Shown: piece by piece, positions 32,949 through 41,867 of the stretch | Layout: each line of letters starts with the position of its first letter | Numbering within the stretch: position 1 is the stretch's first letter | Assembly (NCBI GenBank): GCA_964058805.1 | Contig: CAXKVV010000824.1 | Span: 24,589-88,588, forward strand | Reading direction: 5' to 3' | Source: Schoenoplectus triqueter | Lineage: Eukaryota > Streptophyta > Magnoliopsida > Poales > Cyperaceae | DNA length: 64,000 bases | Made by a program: the position numbers and the translations under genes | The notes under the pieces: model-generated | Seen by the model: only the letters and a program-made list of their open reading frames with translations | The model's database searches: none | What the model was told of the DNA's origin: nothing

Positions 32949-34148
32949 ATGGTTCATTTCAAGAACAGGTATTTGGTGATGGAGGTGATTGTCGACCCTA
33001 ATCGTGAAACAGGTGATGCCGAGCCAGTAGTGCTTAGTAGCTTTAATGTCACAAAAGCCATTAAAGATAGCATTCAATTAAATTTTGGGGAGTGTGGTTT
33101 AGCCTCTTCGCTCATTTCTTTCCAAGGTATGTATTTGTTTCCAGTGTTTTACAGTTCTATGTCTACCAGAGATTGTAATTTTACTTTTGGAATCTAGCAG
33201 TTATTTTGGTTATCAGATACCTAAGTTAATACTACAATTGGGCCAGCAAATTTGGTTTCTAACCTGTTGACGCCACTCTCTTAACAATTGCTTGTATTGA
33301 CCGAAGAAATTGGGAGTTCACATAGGCTTGTTTTAACAAGGATGGTGACCGTTTTGGTACCAATTGGATCAGGTAAGATCCAGTGTCTTCTGGAAACCTT
33401 GTTTGGTCCTCCTAACAATACCTATAATGATTGTTCTGATTTGTCTGCACAATATTGGTACAATAGAATGTAATATAATGTGCCAAGCTCAATATGGCAC
33501 TTCTACTTAAGTGTGTATCATTTATTAATTGTTATCTCATCTTTGATGGCATAGCATGGAGCGACAATATAGTATTAATTGCCCACTTGTTCCACCTTAT
33601 TTTGTTTAGTGAAATATATGAATCCAGTCACAAAGATATGCATTATAAGAGCCTCCAGAGAAGATCATCAAAAAATCTGGGCTGCTATAACGATGGTACG
33701 CACTATTGGGAGGTGCCCTGTTTTTTTCAACCTATTAGACTTGAGTGGTAAGTCTTTGTCAACATTGTTGCTTAGAGCACAAGCATAATATTGGTATGAT
33801 TTGATTTTAGTCATATTTATTTATCATCTTCTCTTTGTCCATATCTTTGATCTTATATGATCATTTTACGCTATCAGCCTATCAGAGGCAAAGCACTTTT
33901 ATGGCTGCTGGGTGCTGGTCGCCGCATGATTTTTTTTTTAAATTCAAATTTTCTATTCAAACATACTAATTTCACATCTCTCCCCTTCAATTTTCTTAGG
34001 TTGCATAAGGGCATGTAGGAGAAAGGCCTTGGAATGCGATGCAGCAAAATTTGAGCAGTACAAACTTATGTATGGTGATCGTGTGACGCCTGAGATTGAA
34101 AGTTCAGTGAAAAGCAATTTTGAGAGAATAAAAGCATTGGAGAGCTGA
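32949..34148 (+). CDS. POP5: POP5, RNase P/MRP protein subunit (three exons)
   Basis: Exons 32949-33126, 33610-33747 and 34000-34148, with GT-AG introns, both phase 1, join to 465 nt (154 residues plus stop). POP5 is a core protein of nuclear RNase P and RNase MRP, which process tRNA and rRNA precursors in nucleus and nucleolus. Exon 1 gives MVHFKNRYLVMEV and the signature KAIKDSIQLNFGECGLASSL. Exon 2 gives KYMNPVTKICIIRASRED and PVFFNLLDLSG. Exon 3 gives CIRACRRKALE and a charged helix. Order, length and motifs agree with plant POP5 throughout. The ATG at 32949 gives the family N-terminus; an in-frame ATG 18 bp upstream (32931) lies before the acceptor-like TTTCTAG and is not used. All splice phases agree. 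Confidence 0.93.
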
Positions 34149-34375
34149 TGTCACAACTCTCTTTTTTTCATCTGATGAAGTAGCATATGTTCTATGTTTA
34201 TTTAATGTTTTACAACTATTTTATGGTTTCTGGTTGCATGGTATGTACAAAATGAATACAACATCCTCGGTTGGTATGTTCTTAGTACAACTAAACATAG
34301 TTTTTTTATACTTCAAAGTTATCATGATGACCAGACAATTAAGTCACACATAAAGGATTGCGCCACTACTAACAC
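34149..34375. other. POP5 3' UTR and flank
   Basis: AT-rich sequence directly after the POP5 stop. No other feature seen. Confidence 0.4.
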
Positions 34376-34770
34376 CAGGTTCATTTGAAACAGAAGGTTC
34401 TGATATTTTTAGGTGTATTTTTCGAATAAATCACAACCTGATCAGCAAGTGCAAGTGCATCATTGAGAAGTCATACAGCCAATCAGACTTGCAAGCAAAT
34501 CTGGTTTCCTGCCATGCGAACTGGCCCTTCTCTTGCCGCAAGTGAAGTTGCAAGCATCATAGTTAACAAAACTGCTATTGTTGTTCCTATTAGTAATCCA
34601 CCCACAAAAAATATCACAATTATGAGTTTCTGAGATGTATTAATCAACATGCAAAATTCAGATGCACTACTACCTCAAGAAACCTCAATTCCTTTCGGTG
34701 CTGATAAAAGAAAAAAACTATCTAGATGAGAAATATGTCGAACCATTCTTGCTATATTATTCCTTATAAA
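34376..34770 (-). pseudogene. Duplicated exon 7 and flanking introns of the MATE gene (dead copy)
   Basis: This stretch aligns with 46958-47340 of the downstream MATE gene, including the 164-bp exon 7 (copy at about 34438-34602) and intron sequence on both sides, in the same orientation. In the copy two codons have become TGA stops (the Trp and Ser codons of the QVWLAVSLL region), and the acceptor AG is changed to GG. No other MATE exon is nearby, so it is an isolated segmental duplicate without function. Confidence 0.85.
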
Positions 34771-35689
34771 GATAGCAATCTTTGTGAATTGTTAAGAGGA
34801 GCTGTAATTTGGGTTATTTGAAATGAAAAAAATAGATTTATTTTTGAAGGGGTAATTGTAAAAGTTTAAGATTATTAGGAGGGGCTATAATATCACTGAA
34901 AAAAATTAGATATTATTCATTTAATTATCCTTCATAATGTGTATATATTACCAATACAGCTCAGTCAAGGTCATTTAAGTATAGTATTAATAGAGGAAGA
35001 TGATGGGTCTGAAGAAGAATCACCTAGCCTATGCGCAATCTGACCCTTTCTTCTTGTTCTGGATATTTTATTTCTTTGTGTCTTGTTTTGTGCAGTAGGG
35101 TATGAGATGCTGAAAATTAAACGAAATATCTAATTAAGTTTGAAGAAGAGATTAACTAGTATCAAGTACTCTTAAGTAGACTTTTCTTTAAAAACTTTGT
35201 TAGTTAATGTTGAAATCCTGGATAGAAGATGTTGATCTCTGTTAGCTTAATTGTTAGATGAAATGTAGTAAGTAAAACTTCAGTCATAATCATAACTGCT
35301 TTATTTTGATCATGCCCCTAAAGTAAAGAGGGTATGTACTTGTAAAGTTACTACTTGTTTCATTACTCTTAAATTTGTTACGTCAGCCTAGAGATAGCAG
35401 GTAAATTTCAACATCAATTAACCCCAACCAATAACTTGTTGAACAAACTTAAGACAAATAAAATTCTTCAAGTGAAACTTTGAAAGTTGAACGAGACTTA
35501 TTATCTGAATCTCAAGAAGAAAAATGAAAAAAAGAAGACAAAAGAAGAGGCTAAATGTCTGGGTTCATAACTATCATTGTTCAATATTGACCTCCAAACT
35601 TATCGCTAATTCGTATATTATTTAAACGGTCATGGCGCCATCGGATGACACTGGCAGATTAATGAGTTCTATATATTATTATATGGATG
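34771..35689. other. Intergenic, nothing recognised
   Basis: AT-rich sequence between the MATE exon copy and the copia element. No frame or repeat stands out. Confidence 0.4.
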
Positions 35690-35694
35690 CAAGC
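35690..35694. repeat. Left target-site duplication (CAAGC) of the copia element
   Basis: CAAGC precedes the 5' LTR and is repeated exactly at 40777-40781. Confidence 0.9.
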
Positions 35695-35958
35695 TATTGA
35701 GATTAATACTAATGGCCTCAGATTGTCCAAATCATCACAGGCTGTCATAGATTGTACATAGCAACGGCTAGTATTGTGCATATTTAGAATTAGGCTATAA
35801 TTAGGGAATTAGAATGTAATCAGGATATAATTAGAATCTATGTAAATTTAGCAACTAGAAAACGGCTAGCTTGTCCAGTATATAGGTGTAAAATCTCCTC
35901 TGTAAAGTATATACAAAAATCTATTTTCTTCTTTCAATTCAATGTCTCAATTTCCACA
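35695..35958 (+). repeat. 5' LTR of the copia element (264 bp)
   Basis: TATTGAGATTAATACT to CAATTTCCACA. Contains GTCCAGTATATAGGTG (TATA-like, about 35876-35888), which probably drives transcription from about 35910. Confidence 0.95.
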
Positions 35959-35970
35959 TGGTATCAGAGC
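35959..35970 (+). other. Primer binding site (initiator Met-tRNA) of the copia element
   Basis: TGGTATCAGAGC directly follows the 5' LTR with no spacer. Confidence 0.95.
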
Positions 35971-36283
35971 AAGTTAACTGGAATCTGGCAGCTCTCAGAC
36001 CAAGCACAAAGGTGCGAATAGTAAGCGCGCTTCAAGCCACAAAGTGACGAGCACTGCTTTTGTAAAGTCTGTCTTCATCGAGCTCAAAGGAATCGAGGAA
36101 GGCAACAAAGAAGAGGCAACAAGAAGGAAAAAGATTTAAAAATCAACAAGCACTGCACTGCATTACCAGTATATCTAAACCTGTCATTTTCTTTTTCCTT
36201 TTTTCTCTGGACTACTGTTCTGGCAACAACAACTGAAACTTACCAGTAAAATCAACAACTGTTTCTAACCAGCATCTCAAATC

Positions 36284-39200
36284 ATGACTGACAATAGCAA
36301 ACTTACTTCTTACATTCTCACTGGTTCCAATAATTATGTACCATGGGCACGATCAGTAGAGATAGGATTAGGGGGTAAGGGAAAATTGCATTTCATTAAT
36401 GGATCCAAAGAGAAACCGAAACCAAAGGATCCAGTCAATCCCACAACTGATGAAAAGACCACCATAGAAAATTGGGAAACCTCTGATCAACTGATTATGT
36501 CTTGGCTTTTAAGCACAATGGACACAAAAATATCAAGTGCCCTAATGTATTGCAAAACTGCCAGAGAAATCTGGACAAAGGCCAAAACTCGATATGGCCA
36601 AGGAAAGAATTTTGCACATATCTTTGCATTAAGACGAGAACTGTCCAATATCAAACAAGGGAATCTCACCAACTCGGATTTAGTAACAGAATTGTTGATA
36701 AAATGGGAAGAATTGCAGATGTATCTCCCAGAAACAGAAAATCCAGAGGAAATTCACAAAAGAAATGAACATGAGTTGATTTATACTTATCTTGGGGCAT
36801 TAGATTCAAGTTTCGAGCCCATTAGGGCTCAGATCCTCTCATCGGCAGAAATGCCAACGTTTGATGATGTAGTACTCAGGGTTGAACAGGAAGATACGAG
36901 GCGACGGCTCATGAATCCGTCATTCGCAACAAACACAGAGAATCAGGCTTTTCGGGCAACATACACGAAAGACAGAGGAAAGGGAAACCTATGGTGTGAT
37001 CACTGCAAGCGATCGAGTCACAACAGGGAGAGTTGCTGGGTTCTGCAACCCCATCTCAAGCCACAACAGAACAACCGAGGCGGCGGAGGTGCCAACACTG
37101 GCGGATGGCGCAGAGAGGCACACTCCGCCATAGGAGAAATCACCAGCGGCGGGACGAACGCGAAGGAAAAAGGTGCGGGTGAAATCAACCCTAATACCGC
37201 TCTTTACGGGCCGCCTCTGTTTAATCCGCCTGGGTCTTCTGGGCCGACTGGATCATCTAGGCCGCCTGGGCCTTCTGGTCAAGCAGGGCCGACTGGATCA
37301 TCTGGGCCGACATCAGATCAATTGACACAATTGGTCAATCAACTGAACCAGCTACTCCAGCCGAGACAAAATTATTCAGGTTTATCTAAACTTAAGCTTT
37401 CAAATAATTCAATGTATTTAAATAAAAACCAGCATGATTCAAATTGGATTATCGATTCAGGAGCAACGCACCACATGTCTTGTAATCCAAACAAGTTTTT
37501 AAATCTGGTAACCTCAAGTAAACCACAATTTGTCACAACAGCTAATGGTGGTCAAACCAAAATTTTTGGTACAGGAACCATTTCTGTTCTCAACCAACCA
37601 GCCAATGAGGCCTTATATTTACCAGACTTTCATTCTAATTTATTATCTGTTAATAAGATCGTCAAAGATCTCAATTGTGCCGTAATATTCTTACCAGAAA
37701 AAGTGATTTTTCAGGACAGAATCTCAGGGAATATGATTGATGAAGGAATTCTTAGGAATGGCTTATATTATCTTGAAGAAAATAATAAGTGTTTTGCATC
37801 AAGTAAAAATAATGATCGTGGATATTTATTGCATTTAAGATTTGGTCATCCATCTGATCAAGTTTTGAATAGACTTTTTCATTATAATTATGATTCTTCT
37901 AGTTGTGATACTTGTAGATTTGCAAAGCAAACTCGTTTACCTTTTCCTACTTCCATAACTAAAGTAGAAAAATGTTTTGATTTAATTCATTCTGATGTTT
38001 GGGGACCTTCTCCCGTAGAATCATACAATCATTATAAATATTATGTTACATTCATTGATGATTTTTCAAAAACTACTTGGGTATATCTTTTAAAAACCAA
38101 AAATGAAGTTTTTTCATGTTTTCAAGAATTTTTTAATTTTATTACAAACCAATACAATGCTCAAGTCAAAGTTTTTCGATCTGACAATGGTACTGAATAT
38201 ATGAATAAGGATTTCACCATTTTTTTCAAACAACATGGTATTCTTCATCAAACAACATGTATTCATACACCCCAACAAAATGGAGTTTCTGAAAGAAAAA
38301 ATAGACATCTTCTTGAAAAAACAAGAGCTTTACTACTTCAGAATAATGTTCCAAAGAAATTCTGGTCGGATGCAATTCTAACTGCTACTTACCTCATAAA
38401 TAGATTACCAAGCCCAAATCTCAATAATTTAAGTCCTCTTGAAATTCTCAAAGGAAGAAAAATTGACTTAGATCATATTAGAGTATTTGGATGCACCTGC
38501 TTTGTATATATCAAACGAAAGGACAAACTAGATAAAAACTCTGTGAAAACTATTTTTCTTGGCTACTCGTCAACCCAAAAGGGATACAAGTGCTTTGATC
38601 CCGAACAAAATAAACTGTATATTTCGAGGGATATAGTTTTCAGAGAACATGAACCATTCTTCACGCCTGCACATGACACCACCGCTGCAACACCAAGCAC
38701 TCTGCAATTCCTATCTCCTTCCTTTGACAATGAAGAAAATCCTTCCGCATCTTCTTCAGGGGGAGATTATGCGGATGAACGGAACAATACAGAAGACAGA
38801 CAAGAAGAAGAAGAAGAAGATGCAATCAGACGACGATCAACACGAACACGGCAACCTTCAACAAGGTTAAGGGATTTTGTATCCCATCAGGTTTTGTATC
38901 CTATCCAAGATTTTATTAATTACAACAAGGTATCACCAACCTACCAGACTTATTTAAGCAAACTTGACGGTAACAATGAACCAAATTCGTATGACGAGGC
39001 CAAACAACAGACCATATGGATTCAAGCCATGAATGAAGAATTAAAGGCCTTAGAACAAAACAACACATGGGACATGGTAGAACTACCCAAAGGTAAGAAA
39101 CCAGTAGGATGCAAATGGGTCTATAAGATAAAATATAACAGTGATGGCACAGTTGAAAGGTATAAAGCCAGATTAGTTGCCAAAGGTTTCACCCAAACAT

Positions 39201-40579
39201 ACGGCATTGACTATCAAGAAACATTTGCCCCTGTAGCAAAAATGAACACCTTTAGGATCTTAATGTCAATAGCAACCAATCATGGGTGGGACCTGTTCCA
39301 AATGGATGTAAAAAATGCTTTCTTACAAGGAGATCTTGAGGAGGAAGTCTACATGACACCCCCACCAGGATATTGTGAAACCTCCAAGGTATGCAAACTT
39401 CGAAAGGCTATTTATGGCCTTAAACAGTCACCGAGAGCATGGTATGCCAAACTTAGTACTTTTCTCATAGAGCATAACTTTAAGAAGAGCACTGCAGATT
39501 GCTCTGTATTTATAGAAAAGAATGATAACTCAAGTACTATTATCCTAGTGTATGTTGATGATATTATCATTACCGGTAACAATAATCAAAGAATAAAAGA
39601 AGTCAAAGAAATGCTGAAAGGAAAATTTGACATAAAGGATCTAGGCAAACTCTCATACTTTCTAGGAATAGAGATAGCTCACTCAACCAAAGGATTGTTT
39701 TTATCTCAGAGAAAGTATACATTAGACTTGCTAAAGGAAACTGGTAAGCTAGGAACCAAACCAGCCACTAGTCCAATGGAAACCAATATTAAACTAAATA
39801 CTGAGGATGGAAAACCATTATCAGACATAAGCCAATACCAAAGAATAGTTGGAAAATTAATTTATTTAACTGTTACCAGACCTGATATCACATTTGCAGT
39901 TAGCACGGTAAGTCAATTTATGCATGCACCTCGAACTTGTCACATGGAAGCCATTAATCGAATACTAAGATATCTTAAAGGTACTCCTGGACAAGGAATA
40001 TTGATGAAACAAAATGCAACTGACACTGTGGTTGGTTTCTCTGATGCAGATTGGGCCGGAAGCTGTGACAGAAAATCAACCATCGGTTTCTGTACCTTCG
40101 TAGGTGGCAATCTAGTAACATGGAGAAGCAAGAAACAGAACGTAGTAGCTCGCTCAAGTGCGGAAGCAGAATACAGAGCAATGGCATCAACCGCAAGCGA
40201 ACTCATTTGGATCAAGCATCTGCTACATGACATGCTAATTGAAAGTCCAGAACCCATACAAATGTTCTGTGACAATCAGGCAGCACGTCACATTGCTTCA
40301 AATCCAGTATTCCATGAGAGAACAAAACACATAGAAGTAGATTGTCATTTCATTCGAGACAAAGTGCAGTCAAAGGAAATCGCAATTCCTTTTATCAGAA
40401 GCCAGGAACAGCTAGCAGATATCTTCACTAAAGCTTTGGACAAGAAAACGTCTCAACAAATTCTCAACAAGTTAGGCTCTTACAACTTGTACGAACCAAA
40501 CTTGAGGGGGAGTATTGAGATTAATACTAATGGCCTCAGATTGTCCAAATCATCACAGGCTGTCATAGATTGTACATAG
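36284..40579 (+). CDS. Ty1/copia gag-pol polyprotein, intact
   Basis: 1,431 residues in one frame. Order: copia gag domain (about 5-230, with the LTGSNNYVPWARSV N-terminus), CCHC knuckle CDHCKRSSHNRESC (about 238-251), a Pro/Gly/Ser-rich linker, protease WIIDSGATHHM (about 388), pre-integrase HLRFGHPSD, and the integrase core with HSDVWGP (about 568), RSDNGTEY (about 632) and TPQQNGVSERKN. Reverse transcriptase follows, with TFAPVAKMNTFRIL (about 980) and the catalytic YVDDIIIT (about 1089), then RNase H with FSDADWAG (about 1251) and SSAEAEYRA. The order integrase before RT defines copia. No stop or frameshift breaks any domain. The last 22 codons lie in the 3' LTR, so the stop codon is LTR-encoded. 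It would form particles in the cytoplasm and insert new copies in the nucleus. Confidence 0.97.
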   Translation: MTDNSKLTSYILTGSNNYVPWARSVEIGLGGKGKLHFINGSKEKPKPKDPVNPTTDEKTTIENWETSDQLIMSWLLSTMDTKISSALMYCKTAREIWTKAKTRYGQGKNFAHIFALRRELSNIKQGNLTNSDLVTELLIKWEELQMYLPETENPEEIHKRNEHELIYTYLGALDSSFEPIRAQILSSAEMPTFDDVVLRVEQEDTRRRLMNPSFATNTENQAFRATYTKDRGKGNLWCDHCKRSSHNRESCWVLQPHLKPQQNNRGGGGANTGGWRREAHSAIGEITSGGTNAKEKGAGEINPNTALYGPPLFNPPGSSGPTGSSRPPGPSGQAGPTGSSGPTSDQLTQLVNQLNQLLQPRQNYSGLSKLKLSNNSMYLNKNQHDSNWIIDSGATHHMSCNPNKFLNLVTSSKPQFVTTANGGQTKIFGTGTISVLNQPANEALYLPDFHSNLLSVNKIVKDLNCAVIFLPEKVIFQDRISGNMIDEGILRNGLYYLEENNKCFASSKNNDRGYLLHLRFGHPSDQVLNRLFHYNYDSSSCDTCRFAKQTRLPFPTSITKVEKCFDLIHSDVWGPSPVESYNHYKYYVTFIDDFSKTTWVYLLKTKNEVFSCFQEFFNFITNQYNAQVKVFRSDNGTEYMNKDFTIFFKQHGILHQTTCIHTPQQNGVSERKNRHLLEKTRALLLQNNVPKKFWSDAILTATYLINRLPSPNLNNLSPLEILKGRKIDLDHIRVFGCTCFVYIKRKDKLDKNSVKTIFLGYSSTQKGYKCFDPEQNKLYISRDIVFREHEPFFTPAHDTTAATPSTLQFLSPSFDNEENPSASSSGGDYADERNNTEDRQEEEEEDAIRRRSTRTRQPSTRLRDFVSHQVLYPIQDFINYNKVSPTYQTYLSKLDGNNEPNSYDEAKQQTIWIQAMNEELKALEQNNTWDMVELPKGKKPVGCKWVYKIKYNSDGTVERYKARLVAKGFTQTYGIDYQETFAPVAKMNTFRILMSIATNHGWDLFQMDVKNAFLQGDLEEEVYMTPPPGYCETSKVCKLRKAIYGLKQSPRAWYAKLSTFLIEHNFKKSTADCSVFIEKNDNSSTIILVYVDDIIITGNNNQRIKEVKEMLKGKFDIKDLGKLSYFLGIEIAHSTKGLFLSQRKYTLDLLKETGKLGTKPATSPMETNIKLNTEDGKPLSDISQYQRIVGKLIYLTVTRPDITFAVSTVSQFMHAPRTCHMEAINRILRYLKGTPGQGILMKQNATDTVVGFSDADWAGSCDRKSTIGFCTFVGGNLVTWRSKKQNVVARSSAEAEYRAMASTASELIWIKHLLHDMLIESPEPIQMFCDNQAARHIASNPVFHERTKHIEVDCHFIRDKVQSKEIAIPFIRSQEQLADIFTKALDKKTSQQILNKLGSYNLYEPNLRGSIEINTNGLRLSKSSQAVIDCT
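40502..40512 (+). other. Polypurine tract of the copia element
   Basis: TTGAGGGGGAG adjoins the TATTGAG start of the 3' LTR; it overlaps the end of the coding region. Confidence 0.85.
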
Positions 40580-40776
40580 CAACGGCTAGTATTGTGCATA
40601 TTTAGAATTAGGCTATAATTAGGGAATTAGAATGTAATCAGGATATAATTAGAATCTATGTAAATTTAGCAACTAGAAAACGGCTAGCTTGTCCAGTATA
40701 TAGGTGTAAAATCTCCTCTGTAAAGTATATACAAAAATCTATTTTCTTCTTTCAATTCAATGTCTCAATTTCCACA
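40513..40776 (+). repeat. 3' LTR of the copia element (264 bp)
   Basis: No difference from 35695-35958 was found by eye. It contains the polyprotein stop codon (40577-40579) and is followed by CAAGC. Confidence 0.95.
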
Positions 40777-41753
40777 CAAGCACTACAAAATGAATTGGCT
40801 GTAATACATAAATTTATAATTAAATTAAATAGGGTATCTTGGCAATTCATTTTTTTTTGTAATCTTGATAATTTTTTAACAATTAATACTACAGATTATC
40901 TAGATTATTCATATATTCAATGTAAACAAGTGGCTTAATATATTAATGATTCATAATTAAATTCATTAATGCATCATCAAATGAATAATTTGCATGAAAT
41001 TGGATTGACTATGTACTTGTAAAATTACCTCTTACTTATTTCATTTGATTGCTTCCGAAATTCATTGTTATTATTGTTAAAATAATAATTGTCAAGGTTA
41101 AATCTTATTCAATACAAAATAGTGAAATACCACATTCATTAAGTATTTCAGAGAGAGTAGATACGGTATCAAGATAGGTGTCAACTAACATCCGGACACT
41201 TTTTTGATTTAAAAATAAAATTTATATAGTAAAAATATATTTTTTTATCTTAATATTTTATTTTCTTGGGCTGAACACTCTCTACCGATAATTTTGATCC
41301 TATTCCTCTTAATCAACCCGGTATGTTGAGTTAACATGTGGAATCTATGGAAGGAGAGAGAAAAGTCTTCGATAATTTAAATAACACGGCGTGACTTGAC
41401 TTGATGCATTTGACATTATCGAGAGAACGCAAACCGTGTCTTCTCCACTTGTACATTGTAAACGAACTTTTCCTTTTCAATAAACATAATATAAACTATA
41501 AAATAGGCGCTCCTACTTTCGTCACAAAAAAGATTATGTAACAAAAAGAGATGCAACTTTTTACATGTGATGAGATCATGAGAAGCACTTGCGTTTAATT
41601 AACGAGTTCGCAGGCCCTTTAAAGAAATAATAATAATAAAGATTGGGCTGATAGTTAGGTACTGTTTCAGTTCAGAAATAATAAAGTATTAAAATAATGA
41701 ATTAATGATTGTGTTTATTTAGTATAAACCAATCAGCTGCATGTGCATTGGTT
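40777..41753. other. Intergenic and upstream region of the NLR gene
   Basis: Begins with the CAAGC duplication of the copia element. AT-rich. One W-box-type TTGACT lies at 41396-41401, the WRKY-binding core often found before defence genes. Nothing else recognised. Confidence 0.4.
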
Positions 41754-41760
41754 TATAAAA
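41728..41760 (+). promoter_or_regulatory. CCAAT and TATA motifs of the NLR gene
   Basis: ACCAATCAGC at about 41728-41737 and TATAAAA at 41754-41760, some 110 bp before the start codon, fit a core promoter with a transcription start near 41785. Confidence 0.5.
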
Positions 41761-41867
41761 TCAATTAGAGACGATTAGGAGCTAGCTTTACCCACAAAAT
41801 CATCACGATTACCATTTACCAACCCTCACAGCTATCTGTTTAATTTGTTTTCTTGTGTGGTATAGAG

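Larger units (their letters stand above)
35695..40776 (+). mobile_element. Complete, very young Ty1/copia retrotransposon (5,082 bp)
   Basis: Two 264-bp LTRs identical by eye, a perfect 5-bp target duplication, a primer site, a polypurine tract and a single uninterrupted gag-pol frame of 1,431 codons. All parts needed for autonomous retrotransposition are present. The duplication places the LTR start at TATTGAG, so the termini are TA...CA instead of the usual TG...CA. Confidence 0.97.

Noticed and set aside
41853..41867. Upstream extension of the NLR frame at 41853
   Set aside because: The codon there is TTG, not ATG. The ATG at 41868 gives the family N-terminus.
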